From NCBI GenBank assembly GCA_963707905.1, contig CAVPSA010000059.1, positions 186,001 through 250,000 on the forward strand: a DNA stretch of 64,000 bases. The letters are read 5' to 3'. Made by a program: the position numbers and the translations under genes. Below are positions 50,985-59,332 of the stretch, piece after piece; positions within the stretch are counted from its first letter, which is position 1; each line of letters begins with the position of its first letter. The notes under the pieces were generated by a model that worked only from the letters and a program-made list of their open reading frames with translations, did no database searches and was not told the origin of the DNA. The stretch comes from DASXKD01 sp963707905 (GTDB lineage Bacteria; Actinomycetota; Actinomycetes; Streptosporangiales; Streptosporangiaceae).

Positions 50985-51301
50985 CGAAGAAGATGGGGAT
51001 CCGCTGGCAGTTGCGGCTGCGGATGGCCGAAAAGGACTTGTTCCAGACTTCTGAGCTGGTGCCGCTGCTGGCCGAGCGCGGGATCTTTTTGTCGCGGGAG
51101 CAGGTGTTCCGGCTGGTCACCCAGGCCCCGCAGCGGCTGTCGATGGACACCCTGGCCGCGTTGTGCGACATCTTGGGCTGCACCCCCAACGACCTGATCG
51201 AAGTCGAGGTGACCGGCGAGCAGGTCCGCAAGGCCGCCGGTGACCGCGGGGCAGCGGCACCGCCGGTGCGGCGGACCACGATCCGCCGGCCCGGGCAGTG
51301 A
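50981..51301 (+). CDS. Small Cro/CI-type helix-turn-helix protein
   Basis: 106-aa protein with an HTH_26-type domain: RLRMAEKDLFQTSELVPLLAERGIFLSREQVFRLVTQAPQRLSMDTLAALCDILGCTPNDLIEVE. This is the typical pattern in which the final LSMDTLAALCDILGCTPNDLI follows the recognition helix. The C-terminal tail is basic and Pro/Arg-rich. It sits between two recombinase-type genes, overlapping both by 4 nt (GTGA at each end). It could be an excision/direction factor or a repressor of the element. Confidence 0.85.
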   Translation: MTKKMGIRWQLRLRMAEKDLFQTSELVPLLAERGIFLSREQVFRLVTQAPQRLSMDTLAALCDILGCTPNDLIEVEVTGEQVRKAAGDRGAAAPPVRRTTIRRPGQ

Positions 51302-53592
51302 CCCCGGCGGCGCGGCGGCGGGCTGAGCTGACCGGCCGGCTCGCCAGCCTGCTGGCCCGATTGCTGCCAGGGTTAGCCGAGCAGACCGCCCGGCGGGCGG
51401 TGGAGCAGGCCGCCAAGACCGTCCCGGGGTGCGCCGCGCTGCTGGAGCACCTGCACCATCACCCGGACGCGTTGCGCTCGGGCAGCTCACAGGTGCCGTT
51501 GCCGCTGGTGCGCCTGGCGCACGCCCTGGCCGCGGCGGGCGCCCGCGGGGTGGTGCTGCCGGGCTGCGCGGGCTGCGGCAAGGCCGCCGTGGACTTGCGG
51601 TCCTGGCCTGGGACCGGGCTGGCGTGCCAGAGCTGCTACCAGGATGCGCGCTGCCAGCCGTGCGCGAACTGCGGCGTGACCGGGCGGGTCGCGGCGCGCG
51701 GCCCGGGCGGGCCGGTCTGTGTCCGCTGCTATCAACGTGATCCCGCCCGGCTGGAGGAATGCACGCGGTGCCACCGGGCGCGGCGGGTCGCCTACCGCGA
51801 CGCCGACGGCCGCCCCTGGTGCACGCCGTGCTACCCGCGGCCGCAGCGGCCCTGCTCGATCTGCGGCCAGATGGGACGGGCCGCCGCCGCCGGCCCGGTC
51901 TGCGAGCGGTGCTACCGCCGGCCGCCGCGGCCATGCGGCCGGTGCGGCCAGATCCGCCAGATCCAGGTGCGGGCCCGGGACGGCGAGCCTGACCTGTGCG
52001 CCTCTTGCCACCGGGGGCCGATGGACCGGTGCTGGACATGCGGGCAGCTCCGGCCCAGAAGGGGTTACCGGGACGGCAAACCGATGTGCGATCGCTGCTA
52101 TAAACCGCCCCCCGACCGGTGCGGGTTCTGCGGGCGGCACGCGCCGATCACGGCCCGGTGGCAGACCGGCGCGGTCTGCGTGAGCTGCTACCCACGAATC
52201 CGGGCCAGCCCGGTGCCCTGCCCAGGCTGCGGGCAGCCACGCGTGCTGACCCGCCTCGACCACACCGGCCGTGCGGTCTGCCAGGCCTGCGCCGGGCAGG
52301 CGGAGACATACCTATGCCGCAGGTGCGGCGAACCGGCCGAGGGCTTTGCCCGCGGCACCTGCACCCGGTGCGCGCTCGGCGAACGCGTGACCGAGGTACT
52401 CGGCGACCAGGCCAGCGGCAACCTCGCCCCGATCCGCGACGCACTCTGCAACGCGGGCAACCCCAAAAGCGTGCTGACCTGGCTGTCCCGCAGCAACAGC
52501 GCCCGCATGCTGGCCGACCTGGCCCGCCACGACGGGCCGCTGACCCACGAGCTGATCGACGCCTTCCCACGCGGCCAGGCCCGCAGCCAGCTCCGCCAAG
52601 CCCTCATCCACGCCGGGGTGCTGCCCGCCAGGCAGGAACTCATCGAGGACGTCGAGGCCTGGCTCAGCGACCAGCTCGCCGGCGTGCCCTCTCAGCACGC
52701 CCAGCTCGTGCGGCCGTTCGCCCGCTGGATGGTGCTGCGCCGGGCCCGCAACCGGGCACGCTCGCGCGTCTTCACCGAGGCATCCGCCTCGTGGGCCCGC
52801 CAGCAGATCCGCACCGCCCTGGACTTCCTCACCTGGCTCGACCAGCACGGACTCGACCTGGCGAACGCCGGCCAGGCCGACATCGACGCCTGGCTCACTA
52901 GCGGATCCACTCAGCGGTACTCCATCCGCTACTTCCTGGACTGGGCCCGTCGCCACCACCTGGCCGGGCCTGTGCAAGTCCCGCTGCGCATGCGCAAAAA
53001 CCCTGACCAGGTCCTGCCAGAAGACCAGCGCTGGCAGCAGCTCCAGCGGTGCCTGCACGACCCAGCCCTGCCGCACCAGGTCCGCGTCGCGGGCGCCCTG
53101 CTCCTCCTTTACGGCCACCCCATCAGCCGCACCGTCCAGCTGAAGGCCACCCAGCTCAGCCACGCCGACGGCAACACCTACCTGGCTTTCGGCCAGCACC
53201 CCGTGCTGCTGCCGCCCGTCCTGGCCCAGCTCATCCGGGAACTGCATGCCACGGCCACGCCCACCGCTGTGCTCGGCGGCCGCGGCAGCCCGACCAACTG
53301 GCTGTTCCCTGGGCAGGTCCCCGGCCGCCACATGAGCGTCAACGGCTTCGTCCGCCAGTTGAACCACCACGGCATTCAAGCCCGCATCGCCCGCAGCGCC
53401 GCGCTGATCAACCTGGCCGCCGACCTGCCCGCCGCTGTCCTGGCCGACCTGCTCGGCATGCACATCAACACCGCTGTCCGGTGGGCCCACCGGGCCAAAC
53501 GCGACTGGGCCAGCTACCTCGCCGCCCGCAGCGCCGACAGCGGGCCTCCAGTAGGAACCAGAAATGCCAAGTTACTACCAGTGGTAGCATGA
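51298..53592 (+). CDS. Long zinc-ribbon protein with a C-terminal tyrosine-recombinase-like domain lacking the catalytic Tyr
   Basis: 764-aa protein. About 75-360 contain a dense series of CxxC pairs, more than a dozen (CAGCG, CQPCANCG, CVRCY, CTRCH, CTPCY, CSICG, CERCY, CGRCG, CASC, CWTCG, CDRCY, CGFCG, CVSCY, CPGCG, CQAC, CRRCG), i.e. a chain of zinc ribbons likely to bind DNA or protein. About 470-740 look like a phage-integrase core-binding plus catalytic fold (WARQQIRTALDFLTWLDQHG; LLLLYGHPISRTVQL). At the end, LLGMHINTAVRWAHRAKRDW occupies the place of the GH...Y active-site block, with Trp instead of Tyr. It is probably an accessory factor of the integrase rather than a strand-cutting enzyme. 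Confidence 0.75.
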   Translation: MTPAARRRAELTGRLASLLARLLPGLAEQTARRAVEQAAKTVPGCAALLEHLHHHPDALRSGSSQVPLPLVRLAHALAAAGARGVVLPGCAGCGKAAVDLRSWPGTGLACQSCYQDARCQPCANCGVTGRVAARGPGGPVCVRCYQRDPARLEECTRCHRARRVAYRDADGRPWCTPCYPRPQRPCSICGQMGRAAAAGPVCERCYRRPPRPCGRCGQIRQIQVRARDGEPDLCASCHRGPMDRCWTCGQLRPRRGYRDGKPMCDRCYKPPPDRCGFCGRHAPITARWQTGAVCVSCYPRIRASPVPCPGCGQPRVLTRLDHTGRAVCQACAGQAETYLCRRCGEPAEGFARGTCTRCALGERVTEVLGDQASGNLAPIRDALCNAGNPKSVLTWLSRSNSARMLADLARHDGPLTHELIDAFPRGQARSQLRQALIHAGVLPARQELIEDVEAWLSDQLAGVPSQHAQLVRPFARWMVLRRARNRARSRVFTEASASWARQQIRTALDFLTWLDQHGLDLANAGQADIDAWLTSGSTQRYSIRYFLDWARRHHLAGPVQVPLRMRKNPDQVLPEDQRWQQLQRCLHDPALPHQVRVAGALLLLYGHPISRTVQLKATQLSHADGNTYLAFGQHPVLLPPVLAQLIRELHATATPTAVLGGRGSPTNWLFPGQVPGRHMSVNGFVRQLNHHGIQARIARSAALINLAADLPAAVLADLLGMHINTAVRWAHRAKRDWASYLAARSADSGPPVGTRNAKLLPVVA
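53575..53587. promoter_or_regulatory. Palindrome upstream of the antitoxin, possible operator
   Basis: CTACCAGTGGTAG, a perfect 13-bp palindrome (odd centre), lies 9-21 nt before the antitoxin ATG, inside the end of the upstream gene. Ribbon-helix-helix antitoxins usually repress their own promoter by binding such palindromes. Confidence 0.55.
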
Positions 53593-53596
53593 TGGC

Positions 53597-54079
53597 ATGA
53601 GTGCGGAACCGGCCCAGGAGGAAGACCAGACCGAACGTCTCCGCGAGTTCGTTCGGCTGGTCCATGAGCTCAGTGCCAACCTTCAGGTCCCTGAGGAACG
53701 GGCGCAGTGGACCAGAACGCTTGCTGCTTTGCAGCCAATGCTTCATGAGCAGCGCGCATTCGCCGAGGCCCTGGCCTCACCTGAGTTCCAGGAAACCACC
53801 CGGCGGGCTTTCGAAGCCATCGCCGCCGCCGATCTGTCGGCGCTGAGGGCCACCGGCCTGGCCCGCAAGGTGAGTGTGTCCATGCCCGAGGACCTCACCG
53901 CCGCCGTCCAGCAGCGGGTAGGGCGGGGGAAGTTCAGCCAGTATGTGACCGAGGCGGTTACCCGCCAGCTCGAACTCGACCTGCTCGCCGAGCTGTCGGA
54001 GTTGCTTACCGCCGAGCATGGGCCAGTTCCTGAGGAGTACATGGCAGAGGCACGTGCCGCGTGGCCGGACGGCGAATAG
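53597..54079 (+). CDS. Antitoxin-like protein with C-terminal ribbon-helix-helix domain
   Basis: 160-aa protein. The helical N-terminal part (about 1-90) is unusual for a small antitoxin. The C-terminal part KVSVSMPEDLTAAVQQRVGRGKFSQYVTEAVTRQLELDLLAELSELL matches the ribbon-helix-helix antitoxins that partner PIN toxins. It ends in an acidic tail. Start ATG 53597, 4 nt after the preceding stop. The PIN toxin gene begins 3 nt after its stop, as expected for an operon. Confidence 0.78.
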   Translation: MSAEPAQEEDQTERLREFVRLVHELSANLQVPEERAQWTRTLAALQPMLHEQRAFAEALASPEFQETTRRAFEAIAAADLSALRATGLARKVSVSMPEDLTAAVQQRVGRGKFSQYVTEAVTRQLELDLLAELSELLTAEHGPVPEEYMAEARAAWPDGE

Positions 54080-54081
54080 CC

Positions 54082-54495
54082 GTGGGCGGGACTCTCGTCC
54101 TCGACAGCGAAGGACTCTCCAAGCTGGCGGCCGGCGATGCCCGGGCACATGCCTACCTAGACAGCGCCCGCACCCGCCGCGCCCGGGTCGCCGCGAGCGC
54201 GATCACCCTGACCGAAGTACTCCGAGGCGGTCCGCGCGATGCAGCCGTCCATCGTGTGCTCTCCAGAATCACCATCGTGCCAGTGACCGCCCAGATCGCA
54301 CGCCGCGCTGGCGAACTGCTCGGCGCGACCGGGCTTTCGGGCCATCGGTGCGCCATCGATGCCGTCGTGGCCGCCACCGCTCTTGGGCTGGAACGCCCAA
54401 TCGTGTTGCTCACCAGCGACCCCGACGACATGAACAGGCTCGTTGAGGAACCGGACCGGCCGAAAACAGAGCGGATCGCCGTCATCCACGTGTGA
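54082..54495 (+). CDS. PIN-domain toxin (VapC-type ribonuclease)
   Basis: 137-aa PIN endoribonuclease. The acidic active-site residues are visible in order: Asp in LVLDSEGLSKL, Glu in ITLTEVLRGG, Asp in HRCAIDAVVAATALG and Asp in LLTSDPDDMNRL. GTG 54082 follows the antitoxin stop directly; a GTG at 54061 is in frame but overlaps it. Toxins of this class cleave tRNA or rRNA and are held inactive by the upstream antitoxin. It is the last gene of the integrase element and may stabilise it. Confidence 0.85.
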   Translation: MGGTLVLDSEGLSKLAAGDARAHAYLDSARTRRARVAASAITLTEVLRGGPRDAAVHRVLSRITIVPVTAQIARRAGELLGATGLSGHRCAIDAVVAATALGLERPIVLLTSDPDDMNRLVEEPDRPKTERIAVIHV

Positions 54496-54617
54496 TCACA
54501 CCCGGCCCGCCAAACGAACCCGGTGACCGCTCCCAGCTCAACATGGGAATACTGCACCCTGCGAATACGTGCACTGCGCCGGTACTGCGTCGCTGAAACA
54601 GAAGAGTTCCCAGCTCA

Positions 54618-54647
54618 GGAGGGTGTGACCGTGGGGTCGCACCCTCC
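54618..54647 (+). terminator. Terminator near the right end of the integrase element
   Basis: A 13-bp stem GGAGGGTGTGACC / GGTCGCACCCTCC (one G-U pair) with a 4-nt GTGG loop is followed by TTGAG, 122 nt past the toxin stop and 26 nt before the right att-like site. Confidence 0.7.
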
Positions 54648-54672
54648 TTGAGCGCTAACCGGACGCCGCTCG

Positions 54673-54688
54673 TTGCGTTTGATGCAAC
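54673..54688. repeat. 16-bp att-like site, copy 3 (TTGCGTTTGATGCAAC)
   Basis: Right border candidate of the integrase element, close to palindromic when the preceding G is included. See copies at 49429 and 49850. Confidence 0.6.
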
Positions 54689-54757
54689 CCACAGCCCGAC
54701 CTTTGGGACGGTCATTGTTGCGCTAACGCCCGGGGTTCCGGTGGGCAGGGACGGCTG

Positions 54758-55717
54758 TCAGGTGGTGGCGCGCGCGTACCGGCCGGCGATCCGCCGCACC
54801 GCTGCGGCGAGTTCGGGTGAGTCAACGACCTCGAAATCGGCTTCCAGCACGCCCAGCCAGAAGGCGATGTCGTCGACCGAGCGACCGCCGAGCTGGAGCA
54901 GGCAGCGATCCGGGCCCTGCGGTTCGATACTGCCGCTCCATGACCCCATGCGCGCCGCGACCTCTTCGGCCGGGGCGTGCACGATCACTCGCCCGTTCAC
55001 CTTCATCTGCACCTGCCGGGTCCTGGCGGCCACGTAGGCGGCGATGTCGGGGGCGGGCAGCGGGCGCGCCGTGAACCTATGCCCGGCAGATCGCGGCTTG
55101 GTGATGCGGTCGACGCGGAACGTGCGCCAGTCACCCCGGTCAAGATCGAATGCGACCAGGTACCAGCGGCGTCCCCAGTTGACCAGGCGATAGGGCTCGG
55201 CCCGGCGTTCGGTGCCAGACCCGGAGTGGTTGAGGTAGCGGAAACGCATGATCTCCCGGTCCCGGGCCACGGCCGCGATCAGCGCCAGCAGCGATCCCTC
55301 GACCTGCGGCCCCCGGCGCTGCCCTGGCACTCGCACCGTATGGGACTGCAGCGCGTCAACGCGGCGCCCGAGCCGCGGCGGGAGCACCTGCCGCAGCTTG
55401 GTGAGCGCGCGCAGTGCCGTCTCCTCCAGGCCCTCGACCGCGCCACCGGTCGCCGTGCTCAGGCTGACAGCCACGGCGACCGCTTCGTCGTCCTCGAGCA
55501 GAAGGGGCGGCATGGCCGCTCCGGCGGAGAGCCGGTAACCGCCAACCGCGCCGCGGGTGGCCTGCACCGGGTACCCCATCTGCCGCAGCCGCTCGACGTC
55601 GTTGCGCACCGTCCGTGTCGTCACGTTCAGCCGCCTCGCAAGCTCAGGGCCAGGCCATTCACGTGGCGTCTGCAGCAGCGAGAGCAAGGACAGCAGTCGT
55701 GCCGAGGTTTCTGCCAT
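54758..55717 (-). CDS. WYL-domain transcriptional regulator (YafY-type)
   Basis: 319-aa regulator. The N-terminal winged HTH is RLLSLLSLLQTPREWPGPELARRLNVTTRTVRNDVERLRQMGYPVQATRGAVGGYRL. The WYL domain follows: MRFRYLNHSGSGTERRAEPYRLVNWGRRWYLVAFDLDRGDWRTFRVDRI carries the WYL-type WYLVAFD motif. The C-terminal WCX region extends from about residue 225. Such proteins sense nucleic acid or small ligands. It is divergent from the MFS exporter with 90 nt between, the usual layout of a local repressor and its target. Confidence 0.9.
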   Translation of the reverse strand: MAETSARLLSLLSLLQTPREWPGPELARRLNVTTRTVRNDVERLRQMGYPVQATRGAVGGYRLSAGAAMPPLLLEDDEAVAVAVSLSTATGGAVEGLEETALRALTKLRQVLPPRLGRRVDALQSHTVRVPGQRRGPQVEGSLLALIAAVARDREIMRFRYLNHSGSGTERRAEPYRLVNWGRRWYLVAFDLDRGDWRTFRVDRITKPRSAGHRFTARPLPAPDIAAYVAARTRQVQMKVNGRVIVHAPAEEVAARMGSWSGSIEPQGPDRCLLQLGGRSVDDIAFWLGVLEADFEVVDSPELAAAVRRIAGRYARATT

Positions 55718-55807
55718 GACTTCGAGATTAGTGCGCTAAGCGGAAAGAATCGTTCCTAATGACCTCGTAACGTCGGGCGTGTCAGACACCAAGCAGAGGG
55801 AGAAGTC

Positions 55808-57328
55808 ATGACGACCGCTGTCGAGGAATCCAGCGCGCTCGACCAGCCCAGAGCTATCGAGTCCAGCGCGCCCGGCCTGCCCACGGTCATCGAGCCGACG
55901 CCCCGGAAACACGCCTGGGCGGGGTTCGCCGTAGTCCTTACCGCCATGATCATGAACCTGCTTGACTCCACGATCGTGAACGTGGCCGCGCCGTCGATCC
56001 AGCGGAACCTGGGCATGTCGAGTTCCGCCCTGGAGTGGATAGCGGCGGCCTACACGCTGGCCATCGCCGTGGGCCTGATGACCGGCGGGCGGCTCGGCGA
56101 CATGTTCGGCCGCAGGCGGATGCTGATGACCGGCCTGGCCGGCTTCGTGATCGCGTCGGCCGCGTGTGCCATCGCGTGGTCACCCAGTTCCCTGATCGCC
56201 GCGCGCGTGGTGCAAGGCCTGTCCGCCGCGGTGCTCACGCCACAGGCGTTTGGGCTGATCCGCGACCTCTTCCCGCCCGCGCAGATGACCAAGGCATTCG
56301 CGGCGCTCGGCCCGGTGATCGGGCTGTCGACCGTCGCCGGGCCGATTGTCGCCGGGCTGCTCCTCAAGGCGAACCTGTTCGGCGCGGGCTGGCGCACGCT
56401 GTTCCTCATCAACCTCCCGCTCGGCGCATTCGCCCTGGTGCTCGGCGGGCGGGTGCTGCCTTCGCGGCCCGCAGAGCATGGCAAGGTTCGCCTCGACGGC
56501 GCCGGCACGGTGCTGCTGGCGGTGGCCAGCTTCCTGCTGGTCTTCCCGCTCGTGGACGGAAGGGCGCTGGGCTGGCCGATCTGGATCTTCGGCGTGTCCG
56601 CCGCGGCGGTCCCGGCGCTCGGCGTGTTCATCGCGCACCAGCGGCACAGGCTACGGTCCGGGCGCACCCCGCTGGTCGAGTTCAGCCTGCTGCGCAAGCG
56701 GTCCTACGTCTGCGGTGTCGCCTTCGTGCTGGTCTTCTTCGCCAGCATCGTAGGGTTCTCCCTGACCATGGGCCTGTTCCTGCAGATCGGGCTTGGCTAC
56801 ACGCCCATCCACGCCAGCCTCTTGCTCGCCGCGATGGCGACGGGCGCGTTTATCGGCTCGGGCGTGGGTGCATGGGCCGCCACGGCCGTGGGGCGCCCCA
56901 TCCTGCACATAGGGCTGACGATCATGGCAGCCGGCACGGCCACGCTCTGCCTGTCACTGCACGCAGCCCACGAGACGGTCGGCACGCTCAGCCTGATCCC
57001 TGGCCTGGCGATCTTCGGCATCGGCATGGGAATGATCTTCGTTCCACTCTTCAGCATCATTATGGGCGAGATCGGCGATCACGAGGTCGGCTCGGCGTCC
57101 GGTCTGCTTGAGTCGGTACAGCAACTCGGCGCCTCGCTCGGAGTCGCGGTCCTGGCGACGCTGTTCTTCAGCGCTATCTCCCCGGAGCAGGGTGGCCCCC
57201 AGGCCGCGATAGCAGCCGGCCGGGGAGTGCTGGCCGCTGAGAGAACCCTGCTGATCACCCTCGTCCTCATCGTGATCGCATTTGCCGTCGGCTGGCTTCT
57301 GCCGCGCCGCGCACGCCAGATGCACTGA
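55808..57328 (+). CDS. MFS drug exporter, DHA2 (14-TM, EmrB/QacA) family
   Basis: 506-aa transporter with about 14 hydrophobic segments. Family motifs: FAVVLTAMIMNLLDSTIVNVAAPSIQRNLGMSSSALEWIAAAYTLAIAVGLMTGGRLGDMFGRRRMLMTGL (motif D1 LDxTIVNVA and motif A GRLGDMFGRRR), VVQGLSAAVLTPQAFGLI (motif B/C region), and a C-terminal pair of helices ending GWLLPRRARQ. It probably expels hydrophobic drugs using the proton gradient. GGGAGAAG precedes ATG 55808. It is likely regulated by the divergent WYL protein. Confidence 0.92.
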   Translation: MTTAVEESSALDQPRAIESSAPGLPTVIEPTPRKHAWAGFAVVLTAMIMNLLDSTIVNVAAPSIQRNLGMSSSALEWIAAAYTLAIAVGLMTGGRLGDMFGRRRMLMTGLAGFVIASAACAIAWSPSSLIAARVVQGLSAAVLTPQAFGLIRDLFPPAQMTKAFAALGPVIGLSTVAGPIVAGLLLKANLFGAGWRTLFLINLPLGAFALVLGGRVLPSRPAEHGKVRLDGAGTVLLAVASFLLVFPLVDGRALGWPIWIFGVSAAAVPALGVFIAHQRHRLRSGRTPLVEFSLLRKRSYVCGVAFVLVFFASIVGFSLTMGLFLQIGLGYTPIHASLLLAAMATGAFIGSGVGAWAATAVGRPILHIGLTIMAAGTATLCLSLHAAHETVGTLSLIPGLAIFGIGMGMIFVPLFSIIMGEIGDHEVGSASGLLESVQQLGASLGVAVLATLFFSAISPEQGGPQAAIAAGRGVLAAERTLLITLVLIVIAFAVGWLLPRRARQMH

Positions 57329-57348
57329 ACCGGCCATCAGGCAGGTGA

Positions 57349-57378
57349 CGTGGCCCGCGGCGAATGCCGCGGGCCACG
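57349..57378 (+). terminator. Hairpin after the MFS exporter gene
   Basis: A 13-bp perfect stem CGTGGCCCGCGGC / GCCGCGGGCCACG with loop GAAT lies 20 nt after the exporter stop. There is no U-tract. It overlaps the nominal ATG of the next reading frame. Confidence 0.65.
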
Positions 57379-58347
57379 CATCAGTCCCGGAGCCGGCGAA
57401 TACTGCCCACGCTGACCCTGGCCATGCGGTGGAACGGCCGTGCGTGGCTGGCCGAGCCGGCCCCCAGCCACGGCCATGACAGCCAGCTCGACGACGTGTC
57501 CTGCGCCACGGCCACGTCCTGCCTCGCCGTGGGCACCCCCGCCGGGGCATGGACCGGCACCCGCTGGTCGGCCGTCCCGCGCCCGCCGGCTGGCCCGCTG
57601 AGCAGCGTGTCCTGTCCGGCGCCTGGCTTCTGCCAGGCGGCAGGCCCGTCGGCCGGGAACCACCCGGTCGCGGCGCGCTGGAACGGCCGCACCTGGCGGG
57701 CAGAGCGGGTTCCCCGGCCAGCGCCGGCCCCGCAGAGCCTGGCCCTGGCCGCTGTTTCTTGTGCCACCGCCCGGTCCTGCATGGCGGTCGGCGACGCCAG
57801 CCGGGGTGCGCAGGCCATGCCGTCCCCGATGTACCGGGACGCGACGCTGGTGGAGCGGTGGAACGGATCCCGGTGGCAGATCATCCCGTCCCCGAGCCCG
57901 ACCTACGCCAGCCGGCTCAGCGGCGTGTCGTGCCCCTCGCCGACGGTCTGCGTCGCGGTGGGATCCTCGGCGAACGGCGGGCGGGCGCTCGCCGAGCGCT
58001 GGAACGGCGCCCGGTGGACGCTCCAGCGCACGCCCGACATCGGCCATGCCGGATACTCGGCGCTGACCGCGGTGTCCTGTGCCACGGCCGTGAACTGCAT
58101 GGCGGTGGGTACCTACAACGACGGCCTCTTCGGCATCGCCGAGCACTGGGACGGCAGCCGGTGGACGATCCGGCGCCTGCCGGTCCCGCCTGTGCCGCCG
58201 GGCGAGGAGCCCCTCGTCCTCCCGGCCAGCGTGTCCTGCATGTCGGTCACGGCCTGCGTGACGGTGGGCAGCAGTAACGGCGCGACCCTGGCCGAGCGCT
58301 GGAACGGCGCCACCTGGACCATCCAGCCGGCCCCGAACCCTGCCTGA
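57364..58347 (+). CDS. Repeat-containing protein (SCA..SCxAVG / RWNG..W repeats), probably 5'-truncated
   Basis: 327-residue frame made of about six repeats of roughly 50 residues with the pattern VSCATATSCLAVG ... LAERWNGxxWTxxPxP, typical of secreted beta-propeller-like proteins of actinobacteria (paired cysteines suggest disulfides outside the cell). No signal peptide is present: the nominal ATG lies within the preceding hairpin, and the first repeat begins immediately at MRWNGRAWL (57424). The gene therefore seems to have lost its 5' end, or an unrecognised start is used. Function unknown. A related repeat family is found in the broken lipoprotein gene at 60143-61120. Confidence 0.6.
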   Translation: MPRATHQSRSRRILPTLTLAMRWNGRAWLAEPAPSHGHDSQLDDVSCATATSCLAVGTPAGAWTGTRWSAVPRPPAGPLSSVSCPAPGFCQAAGPSAGNHPVAARWNGRTWRAERVPRPAPAPQSLALAAVSCATARSCMAVGDASRGAQAMPSPMYRDATLVERWNGSRWQIIPSPSPTYASRLSGVSCPSPTVCVAVGSSANGGRALAERWNGARWTLQRTPDIGHAGYSALTAVSCATAVNCMAVGTYNDGLFGIAEHWDGSRWTIRRLPVPPVPPGEEPLVLPASVSCMSVTACVTVGSSNGATLAERWNGATWTIQPAPNPA

Positions 58348-58443
58348 CCGCCCGGGCCGGTGCCAGAACTCTGGTGCGCTGCTGCGATGAGGATGGGTGC
58401 GATCCGCCGTCTCATTTCCGGCGAGGCACGCGGAGGAGATGCC

Positions 58444-59238
58444 ATGAGCTATGCGGACGTGAACGGTCTTTCCCTGTACTACTCCGAGCACGGCTCGGGT
58501 GAACCGCTGGTGCTGCTGCACGGCGGGTTCGGCTCGGGTGAGATGTTCGGCCCGGTGCTGCCCGCGCTCGCCGAGCACCGCCAGGTCATCGCCGTCGACC
58601 TGCAGGCGCACGGCCGCACCGCGGACGCCCGCCGCCCGCTGCGTTTCCAGACGATGGCCGACGACATCGCCGCGCTGATCGGGCACCTCGGCCTGGTGCG
58701 ATCGGACGTGATGGGCGTCTCCATGGGCGGTGTGGTCGCGCTGCGCACGGCGATACAGCATCCGGAGGCGGTGGACCGCCTGGTACTGGTCTCGGTGCCG
58801 TTCCGGCGGGACGGCTGGTTCCCCGAGATCCGCGCGGCGATGCGGCAGTTCACCCCACAGCACGCCGAGGCGATGAAACAGTCCCCGATGTATGAGTCCT
58901 ACGCCCGGAGCGCGCCCAGGCCCGGGGACTGGCCGGTGCTGCACGCCAAGATGGGCGAACTGCTGTCGGCGGACTACGACTGGTCGGCCGAGGTGGCGGG
59001 GATCCCCGCGCCAACCATGCTGGTCTACGCCGACTGCGACTCGATCTGGCCCGGGCACATGGTGGAGTTCTTCGCGCTGCTCGGCGGCGGCCTGCGGGAC
59101 GCGGGCTGGGACGGCTCGGGCCGGCCTGCGGGGCGGCTGGCGATCCTGCCGGGCACCACGCACTACGACATCTTCGCCTCTCCCGCGCTGGCGGCACCGG
59201 TCCTGGAGTTCCTGGAGGCGCCCACGCCGGGCTCATGA
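58444..59238 (+). CDS. Alpha/beta hydrolase
   Basis: 264-aa hydrolase. Oxyanion region LVLLHGGFGSGEMF, nucleophile elbow GVSMGGVVAL with Ser, acid residue in LVYADCDSIWP and catalytic His in GTTHYDIFA. This is the pattern of ring-cleavage-product hydrolases and haloperoxidase-like esterases. ATG 58444 is preceded by GGAGGAG at a good distance; the longer frame to 58360 is not needed. The substrate is unknown. Confidence 0.88.
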   Translation: MSYADVNGLSLYYSEHGSGEPLVLLHGGFGSGEMFGPVLPALAEHRQVIAVDLQAHGRTADARRPLRFQTMADDIAALIGHLGLVRSDVMGVSMGGVVALRTAIQHPEAVDRLVLVSVPFRRDGWFPEIRAAMRQFTPQHAEAMKQSPMYESYARSAPRPGDWPVLHAKMGELLSADYDWSAEVAGIPAPTMLVYADCDSIWPGHMVEFFALLGGGLRDAGWDGSGRPAGRLAILPGTTHYDIFASPALAAPVLEFLEAPTPGS

Positions 59239-59332
59239 CCTGCGCCCGGACCCGGGCCTGGCGCGCGCGGAGCGCGGCCGCCGGTGGCGCGCCGGCGAGG
59301 GGCCGTACCCGGTGCGCCGTTAGCCTTGACCC

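Larger units (their letters stand above)
49850..54688. mobile_element. Compact integrase element (int - HTH - zinc-ribbon recombinase-like - toxin/antitoxin)
   Basis: Five same-strand genes from a tyrosine integrase to a PIN toxin lie between two related 16-bp sites, TTGTGTTAGATGCAAC (49850-49865) and TTGCGTTTGATGCAAC (54673-54688), each ending in GATGCAAC. The first three genes overlap as GTGA and so form one translationally coupled unit. The layout resembles recombinase-in-trio-type elements but has an HTH protein in the middle. Element limits are inferred from the sites and gene content. Confidence 0.65.
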
